Positions 23,929-36,229 of a DNA stretch of 64,000 nucleotides are shown piece by piece. Below the pieces are notes generated by a model that worked only from the letters and a program-made list of their open reading frames with translations, searched no databases and was not told where the DNA came from. The stretch lies in assembly GCA_951812925.1 (NCBI GenBank), contig OX638372.1, positions 51,582,028-51,646,027 of the forward strand, read 5' to 3'. This DNA comes from Calliopum simillimum. Lineage: Eukaryota; Arthropoda; Insecta; Diptera; Lauxaniidae. The translations under genes were made by a program, and so were the position numbers. Within the stretch, counting starts at the first letter, position 1, and each line of letters begins with the position of its first letter.

Positions 23929-24339
23929 AAAAATACGTATCATAATTTTTACTTTATCGGCTAGTCGAAAAATTAAAGTAATCAACACTAAATTTCAAGT
24001 ATAATTTACCTTACGTAAGGACTATTTGATGGGTCCGTAACGTCATATGTACAAATATAATGTAGTTAAATAATAAAGGAATATTTACTTTAAATTTCCT
24101 ACATTTGACTTTATGTAAAGTAGTTTATACTTTCAGAAAAAAATGTATGACCATTTTGAATTTATAATTTTATTCAAAATAACTTTATTTTTTTCACGCA
24201 CAAAAATGAGTGTCATAATTGTCACCTTACTCGAGTAAGGTAAATATCATAAAAATATAAAATCATTTTGACTTTTATAATTTTAGTAAAAATTGCTATT
24301 TTGGGACAGACATTTTCTTTATATACAAAGTTTTTTGCT

Positions 24340-24435
24340 TCTATATCACATGCGTAAGCAGCGCAGAGGATATGTATCTGACTATCATACGGAAGGGCCA
24401 GGGTTCGTATCCCAGCGCCGGTCAGTTAATTTTTT
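24340..24435 (+). repeat. tRNA-like block inside TIR element copy A
   Basis: GTAAGCAGCGCAGAGG resembles an A box, CTGACTATCATACGGAAGG resembles an anticodon arm, and GGGTTCGTATCCCAGCGCCG is a good B box/T arm. It is followed by a T run. The acceptor stem cannot be paired, so this is tRNA-derived repeat sequence rather than a functional tRNA. Copies B and C have the equivalent block on the minus strand. Confidence 0.6.
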
Positions 24436-24649
24436 TTTTTTTTTTTGTTTGAACTAAACAGTAAGGTAAATATCACTCCAATTTTTTCATCAGAGTCACT
24501 AGGAAACATACATTCTGAATTGACTAAAACAGTTAGGTGATTCTTACTTCGGTGTGAAGTTGTCACTATTCTGACTTGAATTTCTGGTAAAATTTATGAG
24601 AAATAAAGTAGCAAATACTATTTTTTTTCTCCGTGTGCTAAAAATATTT

Positions 24650-24815
24650 TGGGAGACATGATGAAGTGGTTTTTGTGGCGGCGTGATACCCCCATTTTTT
24701 CCAGTACACATTATTTGTCTTGGTGCTTTTTAATATGTTAATCATCCATATACGTTAAATAGGTTCAGAGATGTGATGATTTAATTTTTGGCTCACGGTG
24801 GCGGAAATGCCGATA
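24650..24815. repeat. Degenerate dispersed repeat block, part 2
   Basis: Continues the family of 22331-22531: GTGGCGGCGTGATACC, CATTATTTGTCTTGGTGC, and GGTTCAGAGATGTGATGAT, which matches GTTTCAGAGATACGACTAT near 26140. Confidence 0.5.
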
Positions 24816-24823
24816 TGTAGGTG

Positions 24824-25635
24824 TCTAGAACTTGCCAGAAATAAGTTCGCCATACCTCCTACAAAACGATGCATTTTTAGAAGAAAATTTGGGAATATTT
24901 TTTAGACTGAACGAAGGGGTCGCCCATTAATATTTTTCATCATGTCTTCGGCATTTATAGTCCGATCTTAAAGCATGATATATCAATATTTATGTCTTAA
25001 AAAGACCTCTTATTTCAGAAGTCATTGACATCAAGTGCCCCGTTCAAGTACTTACCCACTAGATTACAGTTCCTATCAACCTAATGTGCCACTCTAACGT
25101 CAGAAAATTACAGCTTACAAAAAATTATTCAACTTTTTCTGAGAAAGTATTTCGATTTCTACATTAGAAATATTTAAAAAAAAATTTTTTCCGAATTTTC
25201 AAAAATACATCGTTTTAGAAGTGGTACGGCGGACTTTTTTTCTGGCAAGGTCTAGAAACTTGTTTGCAAAAAAAAATAAATATCTTTTAAAATATTTCTT
25301 ATGGAGTAATCGAAATAAATACTTCTTTAGGAAAAGTTGAATGATTTTTTGCGAGTTTTAATTTTCTGACATAGGAATGGCACATTAAGATGGTAGGAAC
25401 TGAGATTCGGTGGGCAAGTATTTGGATGGAGCACTTGATGTCAATGACCTCGAGAGAAAAAAAGAGGTCTCTTTGTGACAAAAATATTGATACATCATAC
25501 TTTAAGATCGGACTGTAAATGCCGAAGATATGATGAAAAATGTTAATAGGGTATGTTAAAAAAAAAAAATCCGAATTTTCATTTTTACATCATTTTAGAG
25601 TAGGTACTGCGGATTTTTTTTTTGTGATACGGTCT
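24824..25635. mobile_element. Inverted-repeat element with three related termini
   Basis: A terminal sequence, TCTAGAACTTGCCAGAAA followed by a CGCC...AAAACGATG block, occurs at 24824 on the plus strand and inverted at about 25256 and about 25635. The segment 24900-25160 is closely complementary to 25310-25560 (shared words: GTCATTGACATCAAGTGC, TCTTCGGCATTTA, TCCGATCTTAAAG). This looks like one element (24824-25256) joined to a partial inverted second copy, or a foldback with a complex loop. It is non-coding. Confidence 0.75.
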
Positions 25636-28185
25636 ATTGGGTATAGCACTTTTTGCCTCTAAGTTAAACACTGAGGAACAATCCTAGTAAGGACGGAAAG
25701 TATGAAGCATAGCGCATGCATTGTAAAAGCCTGCTCTTCGTTGTAGGATCAAGTTTATACGATTTCTCGAAAATCTGTATGATTTTGTCAACACAAGGAT
25801 TCGTAGCCTCCTAGTATTTCTTATATAATCGAAATTAGCTTGGAAGTAGCGAAGATGCCTATTCCAACTTTTGTTTAAAACACTGCACATAAGGTCATAA
25901 GGTCCTTTGCGAAATTAATAAAAGCTTAAGTTTTATATTATTTGAACCAATAACTGTACCAAAGGAATAAGTAAGAACGATTTGGAAAACAAAAATCAAC
26001 CCTTCCGGGAACATTAACCCTTTCGAGGACAAAAATAATATGGAAACGTTGATTTTTCGAAGTTTTTTTCAAAGACTATTATTTGTCCTGGAGTCCTTTC
26101 CATATAAATCAATTTTCATAAATTAGCGTCGAATAGTTTCAGAGATACGACTATTTTAGTTTGTAAGAGGCATTATTCCGCCCATTTCTTTTAATGGATG
26201 GTAATTGTAGTGGTGCCCTTCATATTTGTACCAAATCACATTAAACTGGCTGAAACTTTTTCAAATGTGTGACGAATTATCCTAAGTGGCACAATGAAAA
26301 TTTCATCATCGAGCCAATAAAGACCAGAAAAACTGATCATGTTGCCTATTTATTATGCACTACTATGAAAGTTCTTCAATTTTCAAGCAATGGGAGAATT
26401 GAATCGCTATCGCTATTAATTGTCAAAATCACGATTGAGAGAAAGGTTCAAGATTTTTGTAGAATGTTTGTGTAGGTCTGTATTTTGGTTTATGTACACA
26501 TGAAAGTGTTCACATTTATAATTTCGAAATAATTTTGAAGATTACAATATTTCTTCTTGGTATTACAAAGTTATTGGTTTCTTTATTTCCTACTTTTGAT
26601 TGGTATCTTTTTCAATTTTTAATCCAATGGGGCAAACATCAAAAATCCTTTAAGTATTGATTTATATTTTTAGCATCTTTGCAATAGCTGCGAGAACTCC
26701 TTTTTCAATGAATATTGCCGCATTTCGCGCCAATGTCTAAAAATAAATAAATATCTTTATAGCCAGGCAGGACAGTTGTTTTAAATTTCTGAGCAATAAA
26801 TTGTATTTATGATGTCGACTGTTTTCTTCGCCTCTCTCTAAATTCTCCCCACATTGCATTTGGCATATTTTGCATGTTGTATACATTGTCTGTACGTGTA
26901 ACATGTTGTATTTGTATTTCTTATTTCTTTATTTTATTTCATACAGTTGTATCTCCGACACTTTTCACACTACAGACATACTCGTATCTTTGTGTTTATT
27001 TGTGGGCCTTTAACTTTATCTCAAGTTCATGGCGTTTTGTGGTTTACACTTTTAGATTGAGTATATGAAATGCAATTGTTTGTGTCTTGTCTTGAAAGAA
27101 GAGCTCCTCACTAAGAAAATTTTCGTATTTCTCTAGATATATTTACAGTCTATCTGTCTGTCTAGCCTTTTTTGTTGCCTCTCCCTTAAGCACATACATT
27201 GGTGTTACCACGTTGTGTGGTCGATTTTCTGATTGTGGTTTCTTTGGTCAAGTGTGAAATTTGTTGTGTTCTGTTCTGAAAGGACAACAAACTTTTGATT
27301 GCAATTTAATTTGTTTTTTATTAAATTGTTTATGTTCAATTTCATAAATGCAAGATGAATTTATTGGTTGTTATGTCTTGCATTTTTGACTTTGTTATAG
27401 ACATTAAGCCATTGAGAAAAAAGAAAAAGAAAAAAACACAATTTCTTCTATGGGTGATTTCATTTAAAAATATGTTTCTTCATACCACAAAAGTTGAGTT
27501 CTTTATTTTTTATCCAAAATTTTCTACAATTTTTTTTGTGTTGCCTGATGTGTCAACAACAAGCATATTTTTGTCATAAATCGTAGGTTGAGAATTGCAT
27601 ACTCTACAAGCTTATGCTCTAGCTTTTTTTCGCGTAGTTCATGGCTTGGAAAATACTCTCTAAAATTCGTTAAAGTTTCGAAAAAACTGGTTTTCAAAGA
27701 ATATCTCCGAAACCATGAATCATTCGAAAAAATAAAAGGAAGCATTTTTTGGAGATTCTTTACATAGTCTACAAAAAATAATCGTTTTATATCCACAAGA
27801 AAGTACGGATTTGGAATAATCTTTAAAACCGGTGCGATAAATCGGTTTTTATTGAATTTTTTGTAAATTATGCGATTCTCCCTGAACTCAAACTGATAAT
27901 TGATAGCTTCCGACATATTCTTCAAAAACATTTTTTTTAAGTTTATAATTTTCGAAAAAGATATCATAAGCCGTGATTCAATTTTAGAGCATGCTACTCT
28001 CTTTAAAGAGGTCTTTCAACATATTATTCATACGTGGCATGTAAAACTAAGTTTTGTAAAATTTTTAATAAAGTTATCTCGTAAACTAGAAGTTATACTA
28101 AATACATTTCTACATTTTTTTTTTAAAAAAAATTTCTGAGCTACAAAATTGTGGATTATTATGTTACTTCAGAGATAAAATCATA
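25636..28185. other. Non-coding stretch: degenerate repeat part 3, then AT-rich DNA
   Basis: 26030-26270 continues the dispersed block seen at 22331 and 24650. From 26500 to 27360 the sequence looks unique, with pyrimidine-rich tracts. 27570-28160 has open frames on both strands, but their products are Phe/Ile/Lys-rich with no domain. No gene was recognised. Confidence 0.45.
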
Positions 28186-28193
28186 ATCTAGAT

Positions 28194-28757
28194 GAGTGAT
28201 TCGCAACCCTTTTTGGTCACGACTTCCTTTACAAGATCTTCACAAGCTCGCGCCCCCTTCAAAAAACAAAATGTTATACTATTTTCCACATAAAAATTTA
28301 CTTCTTATTCAAAAATGATTACACATTAATATTAAAAAAGTGGTCATTGGGTTGTCTTAAAATGCAGTTTACCAGCCATGTTTTGAAAATTTAGGTGTTT
28401 CAGAATCCAATAGCACGACATTTTGAATGCGTTCTCAATAACATTTTTTTTTTGTTGATTGCGATTGCTGAATCCAAATCTAGCAACTATTATTCTCTAT
28501 CAGATCTGGGATCCGAGTTATTCTTTATTATCGGATTGGAACTAATATCCAATTTAATTTGTTAAAATACAAATCCAATTCCACCTTACTTATCGAAGTT
28601 TGATTTATTCTCGATTCCGAACGTTTTAAGAACAATTCAAAACTCCAAAATCATCAAAACAAGAAGATTGGGTTAAAATGAGATAAAAAAAAGTTCCCTC
28701 GTATAGTTTCGCTCCCACCCAAAATTATCTTCAGGCCCCACCAGTTGAGAACCACTG
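28194..28757. mobile_element. 564-bp hAT-type MITE
   Basis: The right end is the classic hAT terminus GTTGAGAACCACTG. The left end GAGTGATTCGCAACCC is its diverged inverse. The flanks ATCTAGAT (28186-28193) and ATATAGAT (28758-28765) agree at 7 of 8 bases, consistent with an old 8-bp target duplication. Subterminal GCGCCCCCTTC and GGCCCCACC are also typical of this group. There is no transposase frame. Confidence 0.75.
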
Positions 28758-28765
28758 ATATAGAT

Positions 28766-29449
28766 AATCGAAAAAAACGATTTTCACGACTTTTGACCTT
28801 GAGGTTAGGTCAAGTTAGGTTAGAGTGGGGGTTTAACAAAAGATGCTTGAAGCCTAAGTGGCACTGTTAGTGCCGTTTAAATAACACATAAGTGATCGAG
28901 CTGGCTGCTAGGGGCTTTGCCAGAGACTGGGTTAGCTATCTTTTAAAAGAAACTGTAAAGGATATTTGTATCCAATTTGTTCTTCTAAGGTAGTTCAGTT
29001 ATGCATAACATTAGGAAAGGGTTTCCCTAGCGCCATAAGTCTCGTTAGCATCCATTCAACTCCGACTTTCAGCATGCTTGCCAATGGCCAAGTGTCGAGT
29101 GCAATCTTGCGATATCATTAAGGTTTTTTCGAAGTCAGACTGTTCTGGAAACCCCGAAGGTTACTTAGGCTTTCCATTTGGCATTCACCTTGGAAAAGAA
29201 ATGTGAGAATATCTTTTATGGAAATCTAAAATTCCTTCTAGTGTCTTAATGACAAATGTCGACAGACTAATAAGTCTAAAATCCTTTACTGGTTCATGAC
29301 TACTTATTTCCAGCTTTGAGATATACATACTTAGATAACCGTAACTCTTCTCCAACGTCGAGGAATGTGGTTGAAAGTTATGCTTGTTACAAGGATTTCT
29401 TCGCGCTATGGGCAGGAAACAAAAATTCTGTCCTAAATAATTACTGATT
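28766..29449. other. Non-coding stretch with AGGTTAGGTCAAGTTAGG motif
   Basis: The GAGGTTAGGTCAAGTTAGG tract near 28800 resembles the start of a common dipteran interspersed repeat; the following 600 bases are less AT-rich but have no long frame. I cannot assign a family. Confidence 0.4.
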
Positions 29450-30556
29450 ACACTGTACTAGTTGAAAATTTGTTCTGACGGGAAATAGGTCATTCTTACC
29501 TAATTCAGGCATGGGGAATTCAGTAGTGTTAACCATTTTGCTGGATTTGTTCATAGGTCCATACAAAAAGTTCAAATCAAAATTTTGTCTAGGAAGTGAT
29601 TTTTGTCATAAAGAAACTCTTATTTAATTGTGATTAATCAATGATTTTTCATTAAAAATATGTTTTCCTGTTCAGAATGTATTAATTGGCTAATTGTTAA
29701 TTTTTTTTTACAATGTATCGGATACTTCTTAACTATATACTTGATTTTTACCGAATTTTCTTATAGGGTGATCGCTAGACGCACTTGAGTATGCAAAATA
29801 TGAGTACCGAAAACTGAGCTGAGATTCTCATAAGTCTGACTACAAGTATCAAGAAAGTGGATGTTGTCTGGTTCTGCGGTGGTCCATGTTTTCAAGCCCC
29901 TACTCCGGTCCACCCTAAATATGGTTTTCCGTTCTCAGTTTTTATAGCAATTTATAATGGATCGGAAACTTCTTATTACGTATGTGATTTTAGTTTTTTT
30001 CTGGATCCTGAATTATCCTTGCACAAAGTGAAAAAATCACTGTTTTGAGGTCGACTAAAAACTATATAGCATAACAAAAACAGCAGTAAACTTGAAGTTT
30101 TATTATTCATACGAATTACAATATTTTGTTGTAAAAATTTCAAGCCTTTGAAGAACAAAATCATATCACAAGTGACAGTTCTATTCTAGATTTTGTGAAT
30201 AAACCCACAAAAAAATAAAATTTTATGTAAATTCGGAAGAAATTTACGTTAAAGTACAAAAATATCCAATAAATTGATTAAAAAGTTAGCATCGAATGTC
30301 CATTAATTCATCATGAACTGAAAAATATACTTTTGATGAAAAATTATTGGTTTATCAGGAGTTTCTAAGAGATTCTTTATGAAAAACACCGCTTTCTAGA
30401 CAAATTTTGATTTGAACTTTTTGTGTGGGGTGATGAACCAATCCAGCAAAACGGTGCACACCGCTGAATTTCTCGTACCCGAATTAGGTAAGAATGACCT
30501 ATCTCCTGCAAGACCATAAAAAAAGGACCCAAAAACAAGTACATAGGTACAGTGTT
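29450..30556. mobile_element. 1.1-kb long-inverted-repeat element
   Basis: The arms 29450-29755 and 30205-30556 are mutually inverted: ACACTGTAC / GTACAGTGT at the tips, ATAGGTCATTCTTACCTAAT, TTTGCTGGAT and AAAGTTCAAATCAAAATTTT. The central 450 bases are not repeated between the arms. The right half from GAGGT(C)GACTAAAAACTA (30047) onward recurs at 40027-41233 in the same orientation. Short frames in the centre (29857-30048, 29976-30164) have no recognisable domain. Confidence 0.85.
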
Positions 30557-32630
30557 ATTGAAATTTCCATTTTTTGGCCAAATTGGTTTTCTTAACTCAC
30601 TGTAAACAAAACAAATAGTATTTGTACATCAAAACGTTGTGAGTACGTTTACGCTAAAAAATGTCAAATGCCAGATTTTAGCAATTGACATTAGTGTTGG
30701 CAGTTCCCGAAACATAAATAGTGCCCCTTGTAGCATTTTTGTAATTTTTAAGGCAATATCAGCTGGGCTGCTTTGAACTTGAACATTTATTGAAAAAATT
30801 CATTCGGACATAATACGCACAAAGAAAACAACCTTGTCTTTATTTTCTAGAGCTTTTAGCACAATTTCAAAAAAAAAATAACGGTCCCATTTATTGATTC
30901 GGCCAATACCAATACGCCATTTTTTATTTTTTTATTTTATGAATCTTCTGCTTCTACATCATATATTTCTGACGTTTAAGAGTCGATATTAAAGCGTGCC
31001 ATCATCTATCGCTGTTGCCCCCAAGCGTTACATGTCATGCATTTCAGTTGTAATTGATAACTTGTCAGTATGGTGGCGGTGCGACTGGCTGTGCGTCACG
31101 CAAACGCATCGCGTGAATGCAGCAGCATAAAAATGAAATCTCGAAACGATAAGAAACGCAGGCTTACAATCAAATTAATTAAAAACATAAGCAAAAAACA
31201 ACAACAACAACTGGTAACACAACAGATTAATGACAAAAACGACACGAATTGAAGGCAAAAACACTGGAAAAAATCGCACAAATCTTCAAAATGTTTTAAG
31301 CAGAAAAAAACTTTTCTCACAGTGTCTGAATACGCATATGTACACCAAATTGGATTGATGTCAATTGACATGAATTTTTCAAAAGTTTTTTTTTACAAAT
31401 TTTAAGGTGTGTTTTATCTATAAAACGAAAAATAACTCCAAACAAAACAGAGGTTAATTACAGTAGCAACAGCAACGAATTAAATTGATTAAATTAAATT
31501 TTTAAGCCAAAATGGAAGAAAAAAACAAAAACCAAAAATTGGACATGAAAATTGTCGGGTGTCGTTTACGTCGTTGACAGCATGATAGGCAGCTTCATCA
31601 ATAAATACACAGCAGCAGCAATTGCAACAACATTAACATTGTAAAAAAACAACTTGTCTGGCATGTCAGCTGTCGTCTACACCTTCTGCATATTTTTGAC
31701 GTTAAAATATTTCTTTAATGAAATTAAAAAAAAAATAAAAAATATTATGTATTATAAAAAAAACATCTTAAAAAATGTTACAGCAAAAAATGAAAAACAT
31801 CACCCATATTCTGTTGAAATGTCAAAATTAATAACATTAAGTTAATTGAATTTGTACCTAGGGATCCGTACGTATGAAGAGTAGAGTAGATATGTATGTA
31901 CAACATGATGTTGTGTAGAAAAGAGAAAGCCAATTTGTTAGCCATTAATATATCTATCAATTTCGACACAATTATGACAGCTGTCAGAAAATGTGTAGAA
32001 GATATAAATTAAAATTGACAACATGCTGAGTGAAATCGAAAGAAAAAAAAGTTCTACTCGTTCGGAAAAGCTTTTAAAATGACAAGAAAATTAAATTGAA
32101 ATTGCGTTGAATGCATTTAATTAGTGCGGATGGAGAACACATTTGATGTAACAATTATTGCTAATAGCTTACCATAATTCAGGTGACTTAAGCTGATTAA
32201 AAAATAATAATAAAAAACAGGAATGTTAAACGATATTGATTAGCAGTTTTGTCTACTAAAAAGTTTTAAAGTAAGCTTATTACTTTTAAATTTTCAATAG
32301 TTCTGAATAATTCAACGTCACCGAAAATGTTTCCAAGAGTTTCTCTGACTCAAAAACAAAAAGTGTCATTATCAACGAGAAACATCAAAAGTTTAAAAAG
32401 TCGAATAATCTCATAAAAATAGAAAAGTTTATAATACTTTCGAAAACATAGAAAAAAGTTGTTAGCTTCGGATAACATCGATAAAAGTCAAAAACTATCG
32501 GAACAAAAAAATATCAATATGCGAGTAAGTCAAAAATTACGGAATCTAATGTCATCATGAGTTCAAAAATGAATTTAGACACTCCGAAATTATTGAAGAT
32601 CAAAAAGTAAGTAACGTAGACAGAGTTTAT
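30557..32630. other. Unique-looking DNA, no confident gene
   Basis: 30960-31330 is less AT-rich. An ATG frame at 31070-31252 codes for a basic, Gln-containing peptide, but there is no supporting domain or splice site, so I do not call a gene. 32280-32620 is A/G-rich cryptic repeat of the GTCGAAAA / AAAAGTT type. Confidence 0.45.
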
Positions 32631-32633
32631 TCT

Positions 32634-33690
32634 CCGAAAAATGTACCATTCAATGTCCTCGGGCCCAAAACCATGTTCAAATTTAAAATTTGATATTTTA
32701 GCTATTTAATAAAGATACTTAACCAGAGCTTCTAAACGAATAGCTTAAAAAAAAAATAATTTTTAATACTTTACTATGAAATCGTAACATAAAGTGTTAA
32801 AAAGTCATTCTCCGTCCTGTCCTTAACTGCTTCTTAGTGCACTTAACTTACCCGTTTCGAATATTACGTTATTTAAAAAAAAAACTTATGGTTTGTAGCA
32901 ACACCGTGCGCAGGATTTGCTCTTAGGGGAGGTTTTGCATTTATGAAAATGAGGGAACATTATATGAAGCACTTAATTTGTACCATTATATATGGGTAAA
33001 AGACCTTCCTGGGGGGGTTTGAACCCCCAAAACATTCCCCGTGTGCACAGGCCTAGTTTGTAGATATATTTCAGGTACGGTTTTTCGGAGTAAGCTCTTT
33101 GAAAATTTTTTTATATAGAATTGACATATATAGAAGTTGGTCCCTCATTTTAGACTATCTCTGCTCAGTTTTTCTTATTCTATCTGTAAATTTTTTAAAT
33201 ACTGACTTAATAGGGAACTGAATGTGAAGAGAAAGAGAGGATTCAGTATATTTTCAGCTCATTCAGTTTTGGTTTTTCGATAGTGAGTGCTTGTGTGTTT
33301 TTATTTTTTTTAATTTTAAAAAATTTGTGAAGAACACAAGTAAACCTCATTCTCCCTGTGAGTTATTTAATATTACTAAACATAATATTTTATTTTTACA
33401 TATGTAAATCAGTAAACACTTAGAGAGGTTATCCTCCAGTTTCAACTTTTTTAAAAATAATTGCTATTTTCATTGTGATATTACCGTTTTTGCAACATTT
33501 TGTCATTCTCCGTTTAATCATTCTACATCGTTTCTTACACCATTTTGTCATTCTCCGTTTAGTAACCCTACAACTAGTTTTTTTTGTTAGTTTTGCTTAA
33601 ACTATTTATTTAAAACTAAAATTAAAATTTAGTATTGAGACACTTAAGCAAACTTTTCAAAAAACCAACATAAATTTTTAGGGTTGCCAC
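32634..33690 (+). repeat. Dispersed repeat, copy 2 with extra segments
   Basis: Collinear with 2641-3255, but longer because of two extra segments: about 32908-33110 and about 33225-33465. The first extra segment starts GTGCGCAGGATTTGCTC and contains a GGGGGGTTTGAACCCCC palindrome and GTGTGCACAGGCCTAG, which look like parts of a separate small element. The boundaries are approximate because the host copy is also diverged. Confidence 0.7.
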
Positions 33691-35298
33691 CTGGTTATTT
33701 TCGAAAATCTTATATAATTTTTTTTTTTTTTTTTGACTAAATTAAAATTTTTGGTTTCAGAACCGCTCAGATAAACTTCTCTGAAATTGTAAAAAAATTT
33801 TCAGGGTTGACCCTCGGTTTTTTTTTTTTTTTTGTTGTTAGTTTTGCTTTAACCAAATTTCGGTTCGATAAGTTTGTAACGATTTAAGCGTCGATCAATT
33901 TTTAGTCAGAAAGGGGTCACATTTAAATAGACGAGGAGCATACAAGAATAGTCTATAAGTCCGAAAAGTATCGAAAAAGTCAAGCAACTTTATGAAACTA
34001 AAAATGTCAAAAATGAAAAAAAAATCATATGGAGGTGTCAATAGTTTGAAAATTAATAGATTTAAAGGGCCTGAGCAAGGCTTTTTAAAATAAAGTGTAT
34101 TTGATCCAAAAAATTCAAGATTCAAATCATCACTGTTTGTTATCAGTGAAATTTTGACACTAAGGAACACTATTCTATAGTAATAGAATCTATACTTTAG
34201 AATACTATAGAATATCAATGGAGAAGTTAAAAAAAAACAACAAATATTTTCAAAAAAAAAACATTTGCTTCGGAAAAGACTACGGGTGGGTCGATATAGT
34301 TGAAAAATTTTAAACTTTAAATAACAATTAATTAAGTGAAAAAAAATTTGGATGAGGTTTCGATAACTTTTTTTTGATTAATAAGCAATCGCTGATTTCG
34401 AATCTGGCAAGCGTTTTGTTCCATCTGGTCTGTTATCCGACATATTCTTGATTAAAGGTGCATAGAACACTATTTTGCATGTGGCGCATATCCAGGAAAT
34501 AGTGTGATTGCCTTCTGCCAATGGAGCCAAAATCTTCCTCATTAAATTTTCTTTTAAATTTTTCAAATTGGATCATTACCATCAGAGATATCATCCATTG
34601 TAGTCAAAATACTTCAATTCCATACAAATACCATCTAGTCCTTTACAAAGATTTTCGATACATTTATTTCAATTGATGATATCTCAAAAAGTTGTGATCT
34701 TATTAGGAAAGTTAAAAGGTACCTATTGTTTAAAGAGAAAGATTAGTGCTAAGTACTCGATGGCTTTTTTTGCACTAAAGACCTAGAATAACTATATCTG
34801 ATGAAGAACAACGGTAGACAGATTCGGAACAAGTGACTGCAAATAAACCACCAAAAAAAAAATTAATGAGATCTCATTCAAAATTTCATATTGCATGGTG
34901 TACACAGATGGTGTAAGCACTAGCCTATAACTCCATCGACGCGCAGTTTCTGAACAAAAATCTATATTGATTTCGTTTTTGGCTCATTATAACTTTGAAT
35001 AAAGTATTAAATAGCTGCGCTATTAGTTTGGGATTAAATCTTTGTACTTTCACGGGAATTTTGAAATTCGGGGAGATAATGAAAATTTTAACTAAAATAT
35101 CAAAGCTGTCAAAATATAGTGAAAGGCATCATAAAGACAACTTTTCCAGTTAATCTTATGAAAATCCAATTTTCTTTACAGTGGTATGGGCATAACAATT
35201 TTATTTATTTATTGCAGGCTTTCAATAATGCACAACTCTGCAATTTACTTTAAGGGTAATGATAAAAGAGTGTTTCCCCCTTCCCTCCTCCCCTCCTG
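33691..35298. other. Non-coding AT-rich stretch
   Basis: Contains two T runs (33717-33735 and 33818-33834), each preceded by a phrase like GGGTTG(C/A)C(A/C)(C)CT(G/C)GG; these appear to be further repeats of the preceding element's tail. No gene recognised; minus frames at 33895-34218 and 34378-34566 have no domain. Confidence 0.5.
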
Positions 35299-35340
35299 GC
35301 AAGTAAGTAATAAACAGCATGCTGTTTATTACTTACTTGC
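35299..35340. repeat. Perfect 42-bp palindrome
   Basis: GCAAGTAAGTAATAAACAGC followed by AT and then the exact inverse of the first block: 21 bases on each side with no spacer or mismatch. The centre is GCATGC. It would extrude as a cruciform or fold as a hairpin in RNA. The flanks (CCTCCTG and TTACTGCTAG) are not complementary. No element boundary is evident. Confidence 0.95.
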
Positions 35341-36225
35341 TTACTGCTAGCAGCTGCAATTTGTAAGCAACTTTTTATTAGTTACACAAACCTTAAAAAC
35401 TAAATAAATAAAATGGTTTTTCGAACAAATAAACAAATAAATAGTATGTTTTAGAGAGTGCCCCCTACCTCCCCGGCCACAATTCCTTGCACAGGAGATG
35501 CAGCAGTGACAAATACACAGAAAACTAACAAACAAATAATATACACAGCCAGCGGTGGCGGTGATAACTCTCGTGAGGATAAAAATCTCAAGTGGTTTTT
35601 GTCGCTTTAACTAAGAAAACAGACGGACAGTTTCAATTGGGTTAAGGCGTATATTTCTCACCATAGTGTGAGATATTTAACACGAATTTTTGCTTCTTCT
35701 TTCTTTGGTTTTTTTTTTTTGTTATTTCATCATTCTTCGTTTGTTCGCTTATTCATTCATTTATTTTATTAACGCATTATTTATTACTGTCCTCCCACTT
35801 GAATGATGAAGCGTAGAAAATCAGCGTTTACTATTGTTGTTGCTATTGTTGTTGTTGCTGTTTTTGTTGTTGCTGTTGTTATTGGTTTAAGGTTTGCTAT
35901 TGTTGGTTTTGTTAAATGTATTGGTAGCTCCTGTGTCGTTTTGAGTGCGCTTATCCACTTGAGTTTCATTTTTCACATGGGATTAAATTGTTTTTTTCTT
36001 TTTTTTTTACATTACTTAAAGGACTTTTTATTTTTTACCACAATTTGTCTTGAAAGTCGAAATTTCTTGAGGATTTTGAAATCTTATAGTCAAAGGAACT
36101 TCTTAAGGCCCGGACGGAGAAAAAAAAAAATAATTCGTATTGTACTAAAAAGATGAAAAACCGCTGAGTGCTATTAAATTAGAGGGTGCAAATCGGAGAT
36201 GGGGGGAAATGCATCCGTTACAGTT
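35341..36225. other. Unique-looking DNA with (GTT)n-rich tract
   Basis: 35831-35890 is a GTT/GCT triplet run typical of fly introns and regulatory DNA. Frames over it (35803-36156 plus, 35784-35969 minus) are low-complexity products of the run. No gene. Confidence 0.5.
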
Positions 36226-36229
36226 TTTT

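Larger units (their letters stand above)
22532..24636 (+). mobile_element. Composite TIR element with ACACGGAGAAAAA ends (copy A)
   Basis: The left end is ACACGGAGAAAAA (22532-22544) and the right end is its inverse TTTTTCTCCGTGT ending 24636. The body (23937-24620) matches copies B (38518-39172) and C (52529-53654) in reverse orientation, including TCATAATTTTTACT, an ACTCGAGTA motif and a tRNA-like block (24340-24435). Most of the left part is a foldback element that inserted later. No transposase is seen, and the target-site duplication is uncertain. Confidence 0.75.

Noticed and set aside
24340..24435. Functional tRNA gene
   Set aside because: Good B box, but no acceptor stem and a poor anticodon stem; related blocks in copies B and C diverge as repeats do.
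27524..27967. 147-codon minus-strand ORF
   Set aside because: Phe/Lys/Ile/Asn-rich product expected from AT-rich DNA, overlapped by a plus-strand frame; no recognisable motif.
31070..31252. 60-codon basic peptide starting at ATG
   Set aside because: Interesting composition, but no homologue recognised, no splice or promoter context, and a competing minus frame; not enough to call a gene.
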